Shown: positions 9,035 through 16,783 of the stretch, piece after piece | Layout: each line of letters opens with the position of its first letter | Position numbering within the stretch: position 1 is the first letter of the stretch | Assembly (NCBI GenBank): GCA_903848645.1 | Contig: CAINGU010000087.1 | Span: 186,001 to 250,000, forward strand | Reading direction: 5' to 3' | Length of the DNA: 64,000 bases | From: an uncultured cyanobacterium | Lineage (GTDB): Bacteria > Cyanobacteriota > Cyanobacteriia > Cyanobacteriales > Nostocaceae | Notes under the pieces: generated by a model | Told to the model about the DNA's origin: nothing | Seen by the model: the letters and a program-made list of their open reading frames with translations, nothing else | The model's database searches: none | Position numbers and translations under genes: made by a program

Positions 9035-10813
9035 ATGGCTATCTTACCACCATTACTTAGTAGTCAAAAAAATACACGCACAGTTGGACGTGGTGTCCAA
9101 TCTACATTTGTAATTTTATTCACATTATTAATGTTATCTGGAATCGGCACTAGATTAGTTTATTTACAAATTATTGAAGGAGAAAACCACAGACGCAGGG
9201 CCGAATCTAACCGGATTCGGACTATTCCCAAACAACCAGAACGAGGTAATATTTTTGACAGAAATGGTAAATTATTAGCCAGCACCCGTTATCCTCGGTC
9301 TGTATATTTGTGGCCAATGGCACATACAAAACCCTCGTGGTCGGTGGTTGGTCCACGGCTAGCAAAAATACTGGACACGCCCCAAGAAGATATTGAAAAA
9401 ATCCTTGAACAATCTGCTGTCAATCCTTCCTCCCTAATTCGCATTGCTCGCAACTTAAATGAAGCACAAATTACAGCATTAAAAGAGTATGAAAATGAAC
9501 TACCAGGAGTAGAAATAAATACGGAAGCTGTTCGTTATTATCCCCAAGGTAAAGAGTTAGCTCATATACTTGGATACACTCGTGAAATTACTGCTGAACA
9601 GTTAGAAAAAAAGAAAGCTGAACGCTACCGACTGGGAGATGTCACGGGTCAAATGGGGGTAGAAAAAGCTTATGAAAAATTGTTAAGAGGTGAATGGGGT
9701 GGTCAGCAGATAGAAGTAGATGGTAGCGGTAGACCTTTGCGAGTGATAGGAACTAAACAAGCAAAAGCTGGAAATGATCTGCACTTAACCATAGATTTAG
9801 ATATGCAAATGGCCGCAGAAAAAGCTTTAGGTAATCGTAATGGCGCAATAGTCGCAATTGACCCCAAAAATGGGGCTATCTTAGCAATGGTGTCTCATCC
9901 TACCTTTGACCCTAATATCTTTTCTAAACAAAAACTTTCTCAAAAAGATTGGGAAACCGTTCAAGGTTCTGAACATCCTTTAGTCAATCGGGCTATTAGC
10001 GCCTTTCCTCCAGCCAGTACCTTTAAAATTGTCACCACAACCGCTGGACTAGAATCAGGTAAATTTTCTCCTGATACAGTATTGGAAACCTATGGATCAT
10101 TAACTATTGGTGGGACTAGGTTTGGTGAGTGGAATCATGCCGGTTTTGGCCCCTTGGGTTTTGTCGGCGCATTACAGTGGAGTAGCGATACCTTCTTTTA
10201 TCAAATTGGTAAAAGAGTTGGTGGACCAACATTGATTGAATGGACTCGTAAATATGGATTTGGTCGAAAAACCGGTTTTGAATTTACTACAGAAGAATCC
10301 AAGGGTTTAGTTCCCGATGAAAAGTGGAAACAGAAAGCATGGAAGATACCTTGGAGTGTCGGTGACACTATAAATATGTCCATTGGCCAAGGGGCTTTAC
10401 AAGCTACTCCTTTACAAATCGCTGTGATGTTTGCTGTACCTGCCAATGGTGGTTATAAAGTGCAACCTCATTTACTTAAGGATAATGAAGAAGCTAGAAG
10501 TTGGAGAGAATCATTAAACCTCAAACCCACAACCGTGAAAACCTTACGTGAGGGCTTGCGGAAGGTAGTTCATGAAGGCACAGGTAAGGCATTAAATGTC
10601 CCTACTATTCCCCCTGCTGCTGGGAAGAGTGGTACTGCTGAAGCTTGGAGGAAAGGCGTTAAGGAGAATCATGCTTGGTTTGGGGCTTATGCACCTGCGG
10701 ATAAGCCAGAAATTTTAGTGGTGGCCTTTGCTGAACATTCCGGTGGTGGTGGTGGTAGTGTTGCTGCACCAATGGTTTTACAAGTTATGGAAAAACATTT
10801 TGCTCGAAAATAG
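9035..10813 (+). CDS. mrdA: Penicillin-binding protein 2 (elongation transpeptidase)
   Basis: The 592-residue protein has one N-terminal membrane segment, a PBP dimer domain (about 50-230) and a transpeptidase domain with all three motifs: S328-T-F-K, S383-S-D (the SxD form usual for PBP2) and K531-S-G. It cross-links peptidoglycan during side-wall growth. The frame stays open upstream to a TTG at 9005 inside the STRR, but the ATG at 9035 (MAILPPLL) is the likelier start because the extra ten residues come from repeat sequence. It stands alone; the next gene converges with only a few bases between the stops. Confidence 0.93.
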   Translation: MAILPPLLSSQKNTRTVGRGVQSTFVILFTLLMLSGIGTRLVYLQIIEGENHRRRAESNRIRTIPKQPERGNIFDRNGKLLASTRYPRSVYLWPMAHTKPSWSVVGPRLAKILDTPQEDIEKILEQSAVNPSSLIRIARNLNEAQITALKEYENELPGVEINTEAVRYYPQGKELAHILGYTREITAEQLEKKKAERYRLGDVTGQMGVEKAYEKLLRGEWGGQQIEVDGSGRPLRVIGTKQAKAGNDLHLTIDLDMQMAAEKALGNRNGAIVAIDPKNGAILAMVSHPTFDPNIFSKQKLSQKDWETVQGSEHPLVNRAISAFPPASTFKIVTTTAGLESGKFSPDTVLETYGSLTIGGTRFGEWNHAGFGPLGFVGALQWSSDTFFYQIGKRVGGPTLIEWTRKYGFGRKTGFEFTTEESKGLVPDEKWKQKAWKIPWSVGDTINMSIGQGALQATPLQIAVMFAVPANGGYKVQPHLLKDNEEARSWRESLNLKPTTVKTLREGLRKVVHEGTGKALNVPTIPPAAGKSGTAEAWRKGVKENHAWFGAYAPADKPEILVVAFAEHSGGGGGSVAAPMVLQVMEKHFARK

Positions 10814-10819
10814 GTAATT

Positions 10820-11212
10820 TTAAGTTGTCCTGAATTCATAAATTTCTAAGGGTAAATTATCAGGGTCTTGAAAGAAGGTAAATTTTTTGCCTGTAATTTC
10901 ATCAATCCTGATATTTTCAACTTCGATATGATGAGAGTTTAAGTAATTTACACTTTCTTCAATTTCCTCAACTGCAAAAGCCAAATGTCTTAAACCACAG
11001 GCTTCAGGATAACCAACTCTTTTAGGAGGATTGGGAAAAGAAAAAAGTTCAATTTGGGTATTTCCTACTTTTAAATCTAATTTATAAGAATTTCTCTCAG
11101 TCCGAAATGTCTCGTGAATAATCTCAAATCCTAAAATTTCAACATAGAAATGTTTGGATTTTTCGTAATCGGAACAAATGATAGCAACGTGATGAACACC
11201 GGAAATTTTCAT
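10820..11212 (-). CDS. VOC family protein (glyoxalase I-like, YaeR/SMU1112c type)
   Basis: The 130 residues form a single vicinal-oxygen-chelate unit: HHVAIICSDYEKSKHFY at the start, then LRHLAFAVEE, and a C-terminal QDPDNLPLEIYE. His, His and Glu at the usual metal positions are present. Related proteins are often called lactoylglutathione lyase, but the true substrate of this small subgroup is not known. It converges with the PBP2 gene. Confidence 0.85.
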   Translation of the reverse strand: MKISGVHHVAIICSDYEKSKHFYVEILGFEIIHETFRTERNSYKLDLKVGNTQIELFSFPNPPKRVGYPEACGLRHLAFAVEEIEESVNYLNSHHIEVENIRIDEITGKKFTFFQDPDNLPLEIYEFRTT

Positions 11213-11244
11213 GATAAATAAAATATATGTGTTAACAAAAAAAT

Positions 11245-11670
11245 CTATGGTTTTTGATCATCGCTAAACTTATCTAACAACTGAATTACTTTTTTTGCAT
11301 CCACAATAGCTATTTTCGCTTTAGAAATGAGATGAAAAGAAACCATATCTTGGTAGTCAACTTCAACTCTTAATAGCCGTAAACGCTCTAAAATGCTTCC
11401 TAACTTTTTAAAATCATGTTTTTTACTATCCCGTAATTCTTCAATTACATAGTCATGTACACTAAACTTAAGAGTTTTTAAATTACTATATCCTTCAAAA
11501 TCTCTTAAGTAGTTTCTAGTTAAACAAAAAGCGGAGTAATAAGCTCTACTGATGCAAGAGCGTACTTTAGCTTCATTAATTGATGCACTATTTGCCTGAT
11601 TTGAGGTACTAATTACTTCATTATATAAAGTTTCTGCAACCTCTAAATAATTTGACCAGTCGAATTTCAT
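11245..11670 (-). CDS. HEPN-like domain protein, possible toxin
   Basis: The 141-residue all-helical protein has the HEPN-type signature SRAYYSAFCLTRNYL in its second helix and a conserved LRLLRVEVDY segment near the end. HEPN proteins are often RNases or AMP-transfer targets in toxin-antitoxin pairs. It overlaps the gene before it by four bases (ATGA), so the two are co-translated. The pairing suggests a toxin-antitoxin or other two-part accessory module. The classical R-X4-6-H motif is not clear, so ribonuclease activity is uncertain. Confidence 0.6.
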   Translation of the reverse strand: MKFDWSNYLEVAETLYNEVISTSNQANSASINEAKVRSCISRAYYSAFCLTRNYLRDFEGYSNLKTLKFSVHDYVIEELRDSKKHDFKKLGSILERLRLLRVEVDYQDMVSFHLISKAKIAIVDAKKVIQLLDKFSDDQKP

Positions 11671-11999
11671 TCAAAGTCCAAATGAATACAAAGATTTACA
11701 GCAACACCTGATGAAGCATCTATCCACCAATTTTCATCAAATTCCTCTAGTTTATTTAAGGCTTCATCAACAGATTCTGGATTAGCAAAAACAGAAAGTA
11801 CGAGTTTTTCCCATTGAGAAGATTCAGGATCAGTAAACAATTTCAATCGTAATTTCTCGGTGGGGAAATACTTTCTTATTTGTAGATGAGCTTCCAGAAT
11901 AACATCTATTAGGTTTGAATTATTTTGCAAAAATCTGTTGACATCAACAGTGTTTTCTACTATGTAGAAATCATTAATGGTTTTACTTTGAGCAAGCAT
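11667..11999 (-). CDS. Small partner protein of the HEPN gene
   Basis: I do not recognise this 110-residue acidic protein. It is predicted to be mixed alpha/beta and ends in NLCIHLDFE. It is the first gene of a two-gene unit and its stop overlaps the start of the HEPN-like gene (ATGA). By analogy with other HEPN pairs it may be the neutralising partner; no DNA-binding or nucleotidyltransferase motif is visible. Confidence 0.5.
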   Translation of the reverse strand: MLAQSKTINDFYIVENTVDVNRFLQNNSNLIDVILEAHLQIRKYFPTEKLRLKLFTDPESSQWEKLVLSVFANPESVDEALNKLEEFDENWWIDASSGVAVNLCIHLDFE

Positions 12000-12077
12000 T
12001 AGTTACTCCTAATTTGTTCATGAGAGGATGTTTGTAAAGGATCTATTATTTTTGCTAACAACCTTTAAACTATCTTC

Positions 12078-12668
12078 TTACACCAAAGGTAACATATCAG
12101 ATAAACGAATGTACAAATCAGGAAACTCTAAAGGTGAAACCGTTCCATCTTCCGCAATAATCACCTCACTTTCATAACCTTTTTGTGTCGGTTTCCTGAA
12201 AATGTGTAACTCACGTTTAACTACATCTAATACCCAATAATCTTTAATTCCTGCTAAAGAATAGGCTTGAGCTTTAGTTTCACAATCTAATTTCAAACTG
12301 CTATCTGCGACTTCAATAATTAAATAAACTTCCGATGGTGTAGGATGATGATCTCCATAGTCTAAAGGATCTATTTTTACAACGGAAATATCTGGTTCTG
12401 GTTCAGACCGTTCATTTAACTTTACAGGTTCTTGGCTAGATACCCAAGCACGATTTTCCAATCTTTTTTTGAATAAATAGTCTGTTCTTACCACTGCTGA
12501 ACGGTGCGCTGTTCCTTTTGCAATCATCCAAATTATCCTCCCCTCTAACAGTTCTACCCGTTCATCTGGTGCAAAAATATCCGCTTCAGCCATGCGGTGA
12601 TATTCTTCCACAGTCCACAAGCGCAATTGTAGATTTGTTTCTGTACTTTGCATAGCGGCCTTCATCAC
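12078..12668 (-). CDS. Uma2 family endonuclease-like protein
   Basis: The 196-residue protein has the Uma2 layout: WTVEEYHRMAE at the start, VELLEGRIIWM, the PEPDISVV strand with the catalytic Asp, and LIIEVADSSL followed by a Lys a few residues later, making a PD-(D/E)XK-type core. Uma2 proteins are very common in cyanobacteria and their function is unknown; they may be DNA nucleases linked to mobile elements. ATG codons also occur at residues 2 and 6, and MQSTETN is a possible start. Confidence 0.85.
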   Translation of the reverse strand: MMKAAMQSTETNLQLRLWTVEEYHRMAEADIFAPDERVELLEGRIIWMIAKGTAHRSAVVRTDYLFKKRLENRAWVSSQEPVKLNERSEPEPDISVVKIDPLDYGDHHPTPSEVYLIIEVADSSLKLDCETKAQAYSLAGIKDYWVLDVVKRELHIFRKPTQKGYESEVIIAEDGTVSPLEFPDLYIRLSDMLPLV

Positions 12669-12762
12669 CTTGAGGTGTTAGATTTAACTGTAATTTCTGA
12701 GAAAATCACTATAATATTATTCTAATATATTCTTAAGGGCAGGCTTTTAGCCCACCCTCCAG

Positions 12763-14043
12763 CTATTCTTTCAAAACTGTCTTTGATGCCATTCTTGTCT
12801 TTTTACGATCGCTCTCGGAAAGTTCTTCTCCAGCTTGTAACCGAGTCGCGGAAACCTGTAACACAGTAGCTGCATTGGTGTCGCCAATTTGTAAAGCAGT
12901 GTTAGCAGCAGTTTGTAACATTGTGGCTGCACCAATGCGATCGCCTTGTTCTAATTTTGCCTCGGCTAATTGAGTTTGGCGATATTTAGCTAATAACAAA
13001 ATCGAGTTTAGCACCTGGGAATTGAGGGCAGGTTCATAGGTCTTCGTGAAATTAGCATATATTGGCATCAATGGGGAAAGTAAACCCTGTTTATTCAGCG
13101 ATGGGTCATCATAGCGAATTTGGATATGGCCAATAACTTGTTTCCCTTCTGGTAATTGTCCCAGATAAATATTCGCTAAAACTATTCTTTCGGCATCTTT
13201 CATTAAGTCCCCCAACCGCACCACCAAAGTCCCATTGGCATAGGTTTCTACGGGAATTTCAATGGTATCGGGGGCAACTTGGGCAATAGGTTTAAGTTCC
13301 GCTAAACGCACAGTAGGAACTAAAGATAGCAGTAAGTGGGCATTGGTTAACCCCACCGACTGCACCCGACGAAACAGCCTGGCAAATTGAGTTACCGCTT
13401 GTTCCGGGTTCTCGATGTAAGCTAAAGTACCACCCCCAGCATCAGCAATTTTTTCTAGTAAATTCTGATTCCAGTCGTGACCAAAACCCAGCGTATTAAT
13501 TGTCAGGTTGAGTTTGGCAGCTTTTTGGGCAAGTTGTAAACAACGTTTATTGTCATTGGGGCCAATTTGCCATTTCCAAATTTGTAAGCCATTATCCCCA
13601 TGACCATCTGTGAGGAGGAAAGCTTGGGAAACAGCCCCCTTTGTGCCTTTGAGTAGTTCTGTAATCCCCAAGGATAAACCCTCGGCAATGACAGTCCCGC
13701 CAGCAGCCTTGAGCTTGGCTTTGAGTTGGGTTTTGATGGTTTCGATATCTTGGACGATTTGGTTGGGGATAATGACTCCCGAAGTACCAGCAAAACCGAT
13801 GACGGAAATCCTGTCACCAACTTTTAACTGATCCAATAATTGCTCAACTGCTTGAATGACGATATTCATCGGTTCACCGGACATAGAACCACTTTGATCG
13901 AGAATCAAGCAGAGATTCAAGGGCAAATTTTGTTCAAACTCGGACGGAATGGCGGAAATAGAAATTGAGAGTTGCCGTTGATTACTTTGTTGGGCAGCAT
14001 CAACGTTAGTATCATTTAGAGCCGATGTTAGTTGAACTTTCAT
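12763..14043 (-). CDS. VWA domain protein, second of a tandem pair
   Basis: The 426-residue protein has a von Willebrand factor A domain with a complete MIDAS start (DQSGSMSGEP) and a later LLTDGHGDN strand, then a beta-rich middle and a helical C-terminus rich in Ala and Gln (AATMLQTAANTAL). It is about 60-70 percent identical by eye to the gene upstream, which overlaps it by ATGA, so the pair arose by duplication. No signal peptide is seen, so it probably acts in the cytoplasm, but its role is unknown. It is followed by the Uma2 gene after a short repeat. Confidence 0.85.
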   Translation of the reverse strand: MKVQLTSALNDTNVDAAQQSNQRQLSISISAIPSEFEQNLPLNLCLILDQSGSMSGEPMNIVIQAVEQLLDQLKVGDRISVIGFAGTSGVIIPNQIVQDIETIKTQLKAKLKAAGGTVIAEGLSLGITELLKGTKGAVSQAFLLTDGHGDNGLQIWKWQIGPNDNKRCLQLAQKAAKLNLTINTLGFGHDWNQNLLEKIADAGGGTLAYIENPEQAVTQFARLFRRVQSVGLTNAHLLLSLVPTVRLAELKPIAQVAPDTIEIPVETYANGTLVVRLGDLMKDAERIVLANIYLGQLPEGKQVIGHIQIRYDDPSLNKQGLLSPLMPIYANFTKTYEPALNSQVLNSILLLAKYRQTQLAEAKLEQGDRIGAATMLQTAANTALQIGDTNAATVLQVSATRLQAGEELSESDRKKTRMASKTVLKE

Positions 14044-15296
14044 TTAGAGGAAGCATCTTGCAAAATAGTTTTTGAGACAATTCTGGTTTTTTTGCGATCG
14101 CTTTCTGATAACTCTTCCCCGGCTTGTAAGCGTGTGGCGGAAACTTGCAATACCGTTGCCGCATTAGCATCACCCATTTGCAAAGCAGTTTTCGCCGCCG
14201 TTTGTAACATCGTCGCCGCCCCAGCCCGATCACCTTGCTGTAATTTCGTTTCTGCTAACTGGGTTTGACGATATTTGGCTAAAGCTAAAACCGATTGTTG
14301 TACCTGGGGATTTGGTGCTGGTTGGTAGTCCCTGGTGGCATTAACATAAATTGGTAGATTGGGGGAGTATAGCCCGACTTGGTTATGGGCGGGGTCATCG
14401 TAGCGGACTTGCAGATTAGCGATCGCCTGTTTACCTTCTGGCAACTGTCCCACATAAATATTAACTAAAACTACCCGTTCCCCGTCTTTCATTAAATCGC
14501 CTAATCTCACTCCCAACCGTCCATCACTTTCTGGTTGTACTGGTAACTCAATGGTATCCGGGGAAACTTGGGCAATGGGTTTGAGTTCTGCTAACCGCAC
14601 ATTGGGCATTAAGGATAATAATAGATGAGCGTTAGTCAATCCCACTGTTTGCATTCGACTAAATAACCGCCCAAATTCAGATACAGCCTGATCTGGGTGT
14701 TGAATATAAGACATTGTACCCATACCAGCATCAGCGATTTTTTCTAAAACTTTATCATTCCAATTGTCACCAAATCCCAATGTATTCAGCGTTAAATTAT
14801 AGCTGGCAGCTAATTGAGCAAATTTCAGACAGCGTTCATTATCACCATGTTCATTTTCCCCATCAGTGAGTAAAAATGCTTGGGAAACGGTATCATGTTT
14901 ACCCTTAGCTAATTCCTCAATTCCCAACCGTAAACCCTCATCAATAGCAGTTCCGCCATCAGCTTTGAGTTGCTGAATTTGCTTTTTCAGATGTTCTCGA
15001 TCTGTAATTAACTGATTTGGAACTAAAACCTTGGCACGGTGGTCAAAAACAACTACACTGAGGCGATCTTCAGGAGTCAAACGATCTACTAATAAACAAG
15101 CCGCATTTTTCACAGTTTCTAGGGATTTACCTTGCATTGAACCGCTATGATCGAGAATTAAGCATAAGTTCAATGGCACAGTCCGATCTATAGTTTCACC
15201 ACTAGCAGAAACGGAAATTGCTAATTGACGTTGAGTGCTGGCTTGATTGGCATCCACACCAGCATCATTTAATGCTAGTTGTAAATTAACTTTCAT
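14040..15296 (-). CDS. VWA domain protein, first of a tandem pair
   Basis: The 418-residue paralogue of the next gene has the MIDAS motif DHSGSMQGKS, LLTDGENEHGDN, and the same Ala/Gln-rich tail ending near SESDRKKTR. Its TGA stop overlaps the ATG of the second copy. Strong similarity runs over the whole length, including the DNA around the C-terminus. A protein-protein interaction role is likely from the VWA fold; no partner such as a MoxR ATPase is encoded nearby. Confidence 0.85.
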   Translation of the reverse strand: MKVNLQLALNDAGVDANQASTQRQLAISVSASGETIDRTVPLNLCLILDHSGSMQGKSLETVKNAACLLVDRLTPEDRLSVVVFDHRAKVLVPNQLITDREHLKKQIQQLKADGGTAIDEGLRLGIEELAKGKHDTVSQAFLLTDGENEHGDNERCLKFAQLAASYNLTLNTLGFGDNWNDKVLEKIADAGMGTMSYIQHPDQAVSEFGRLFSRMQTVGLTNAHLLLSLMPNVRLAELKPIAQVSPDTIELPVQPESDGRLGVRLGDLMKDGERVVLVNIYVGQLPEGKQAIANLQVRYDDPAHNQVGLYSPNLPIYVNATRDYQPAPNPQVQQSVLALAKYRQTQLAETKLQQGDRAGAATMLQTAAKTALQMGDANAATVLQVSATRLQAGEELSESDRKKTRIVSKTILQDASSK

Positions 15297-15801
15297 AATT
15301 TCAATTTCCTATCTAGTTTAGACATACACAATTTTATAGATAACTTCAAAGGGCATCCTCTACTCTACGGAAAATAAGTTAATTAAGGAGTCAGGAATAA
15401 AACCCACATTCCGCTAAAACACAATCTAGCTTAATAGAATCTGTTTACGAGTAATCCTCTGTGATGGATGTAAAGAAATATTTCTGTTGATTGGGAGAGG
15501 AATAATTGAATTATTTACTCAGATTGTCTCAATCAATTCCTGAAAATTTCCCGGCTTTGAATTGTTAGAGGGTGTTTGAAAAGTCCTGCTGAACATAGCG
15601 CAGCGTAGTGAGGCATCTCTGGGTAATCACTCAAACCCTTGATTTTTCGTTCAGTTTTACTCCGATTAGAATGGCAAATTATACCTTTCTAAACTTTTCA
15701 AACATCCTCTTAGGCTTTAGTTTCTATCCACAAGCAAAGATTACCATTTATGGTTATTATTGGCTGAGATTTTGTTATTTAATTATTTAACATCTTGGTG
15801 A
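15297..15801. other. Intergenic region with a miniature transposon
   Basis: About 500 bases without a convincing gene. The main content is the miniature inverted-repeat element listed at 15568-15709; the rest is AT-rich sequence in which I see nothing further. Confidence 0.6.
15568..15709. mobile_element. MITE with 17-bp inverted ends and TTA target duplication
   Basis: GAGGGTGTTTGAAAAGT at the left end is matched by the inverted ACTTTTCAAACATCCTC at the right end with one mismatch. The 142-bp element is flanked on both sides by TTA, a plausible 3-bp target duplication. It has no transposase. The 3-bp TNA duplication fits a non-autonomous relative of an IS5-group (IS1031/IS427-like) element. 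Confidence 0.75.
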
Positions 15802-16257
15802 TTAATTAATCATTTGCCACTCACGAGCATCTACAAACAAGGATAAATGTTTAACATTAGTAGTAGCAACAATCACTTGATTTCCATTTAATTCTTTTAT
15901 TTTTGCTTGTGCTGCTAAAATAACATCACCATCAAGAGATTGAGGATCAGCAGTTGGTTTTCCTGTTTTCCTGACTTCAGCCCACAAATTTGCTGCTAAA
16001 AGCATTGTGTCGGTAGTAATAGGCAAGTAAGTAATTGCTTGTTTGAGTTGATCTAAACGTTTAATTCCTGAAGTTTTTCCGGCTCTAATCAGTTCTCGTC
16101 TCACTTCATAATCAGCAATTTCAGGTAAAATTACCTGATACCCTTTTAAGGGTAATTCATCCAACCATTCTTTACACTGCTGACAAATAGGATTAAAGTT
16201 TTTAGGATTTGTTACCATTCCTAAAATATTGGTATCGAGTAAAATTAATTTATTCAT
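15802..16257 (-). CDS. PIN domain ribonuclease (VapC-like toxin)
   Basis: The 151-residue protein has the four acidic/polar PIN positions: LLDTNILG at the start, DYEVRRELIR, DGDVILAAQA, and ATTNVKHLSLF near the end. PIN toxins cut RNA and are held inactive by an antitoxin. A 111-residue gene lies 17 bp upstream on the same strand and is the likely partner. Its RNA target cannot be read from the sequence. Confidence 0.8.
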   Translation of the reverse strand: MNKLILLDTNILGMVTNPKNFNPICQQCKEWLDELPLKGYQVILPEIADYEVRRELIRAGKTSGIKRLDQLKQAITYLPITTDTMLLAANLWAEVRKTGKPTADPQSLDGDVILAAQAKIKELNGNQVIVATTNVKHLSLFVDAREWQMIN

Positions 16258-16274
16258 GAAAATTTATATCAGGT

Positions 16275-16610
16275 TTAAAAGGGATTTTCATCAATTTCTT
16301 GACGCAAATATTCCCAAGTTTCTGTTTGTTCTTGTAGTTCTCCCTCTTCTATCCATTCTTTTGTTAATTGTTGGAGTGCTTGATGTTGTTGATTTAAAAT
16401 TTGTTGCTGTTGTGCATCTATTTCTTGTTGGTTATGGTTTAATAACTCGGTTTTAAAAGTCACGCTTTCTCGGAAGACGCGCATTATTTGTAGTAAGTTC
16501 GGCCAATATTCTTTAGGTGTAGTTTGAATTTCGCGTAAAATTTCTGTCAGGTAATTTTCTCTGGTAGTATTAGTGACTTCTGGTTTATTGATTAAATTTG
16601 GTTGAGACAT
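16275..16610 (-). CDS. Putative antitoxin/partner of the PIN protein
   Basis: The 111-residue protein is Gln- and Glu-rich, probably coiled coil in its middle (DAQQQQILNQQHQALQQLTK), and acidic at the C-terminus. It has no recognisable DNA-binding fold such as MazE or RHH. Its place directly before the PIN gene suggests an antitoxin, but it is not a member of an antitoxin family I recognise. Confidence 0.55.
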   Translation of the reverse strand: MSQPNLINKPEVTNTTRENYLTEILREIQTTPKEYWPNLLQIMRVFRESVTFKTELLNHNQQEIDAQQQQILNQQHQALQQLTKEWIEEGELQEQTETWEYLRQEIDENPF

Positions 16611-16783
16611 AGTTATTTATTCCTCATAATATGGATAAAGTAGGTATTTGAGTTATTTGTATAATTATAGCGATTTTCTATTTATTTTATCAAATCATAA
16701 GAAGATTTAGGTATTTCAAAAATATATCTAGTTTTTGTTTCGCGCAAAGGTGCAAAGGAGCAAAGACTCAAAGGAAGAGAGGG

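Noticed and set aside
13503-14268. Several open frames overlapping the VWA genes on both strands
   Set aside because: They lie within the strongly supported VWA frames and show no domain or ribosome site.
15608-15790. 60-codon frame in the MITE region
   Set aside because: Mostly inside the inverted-repeat element, no start signal, composition unlike a protein.
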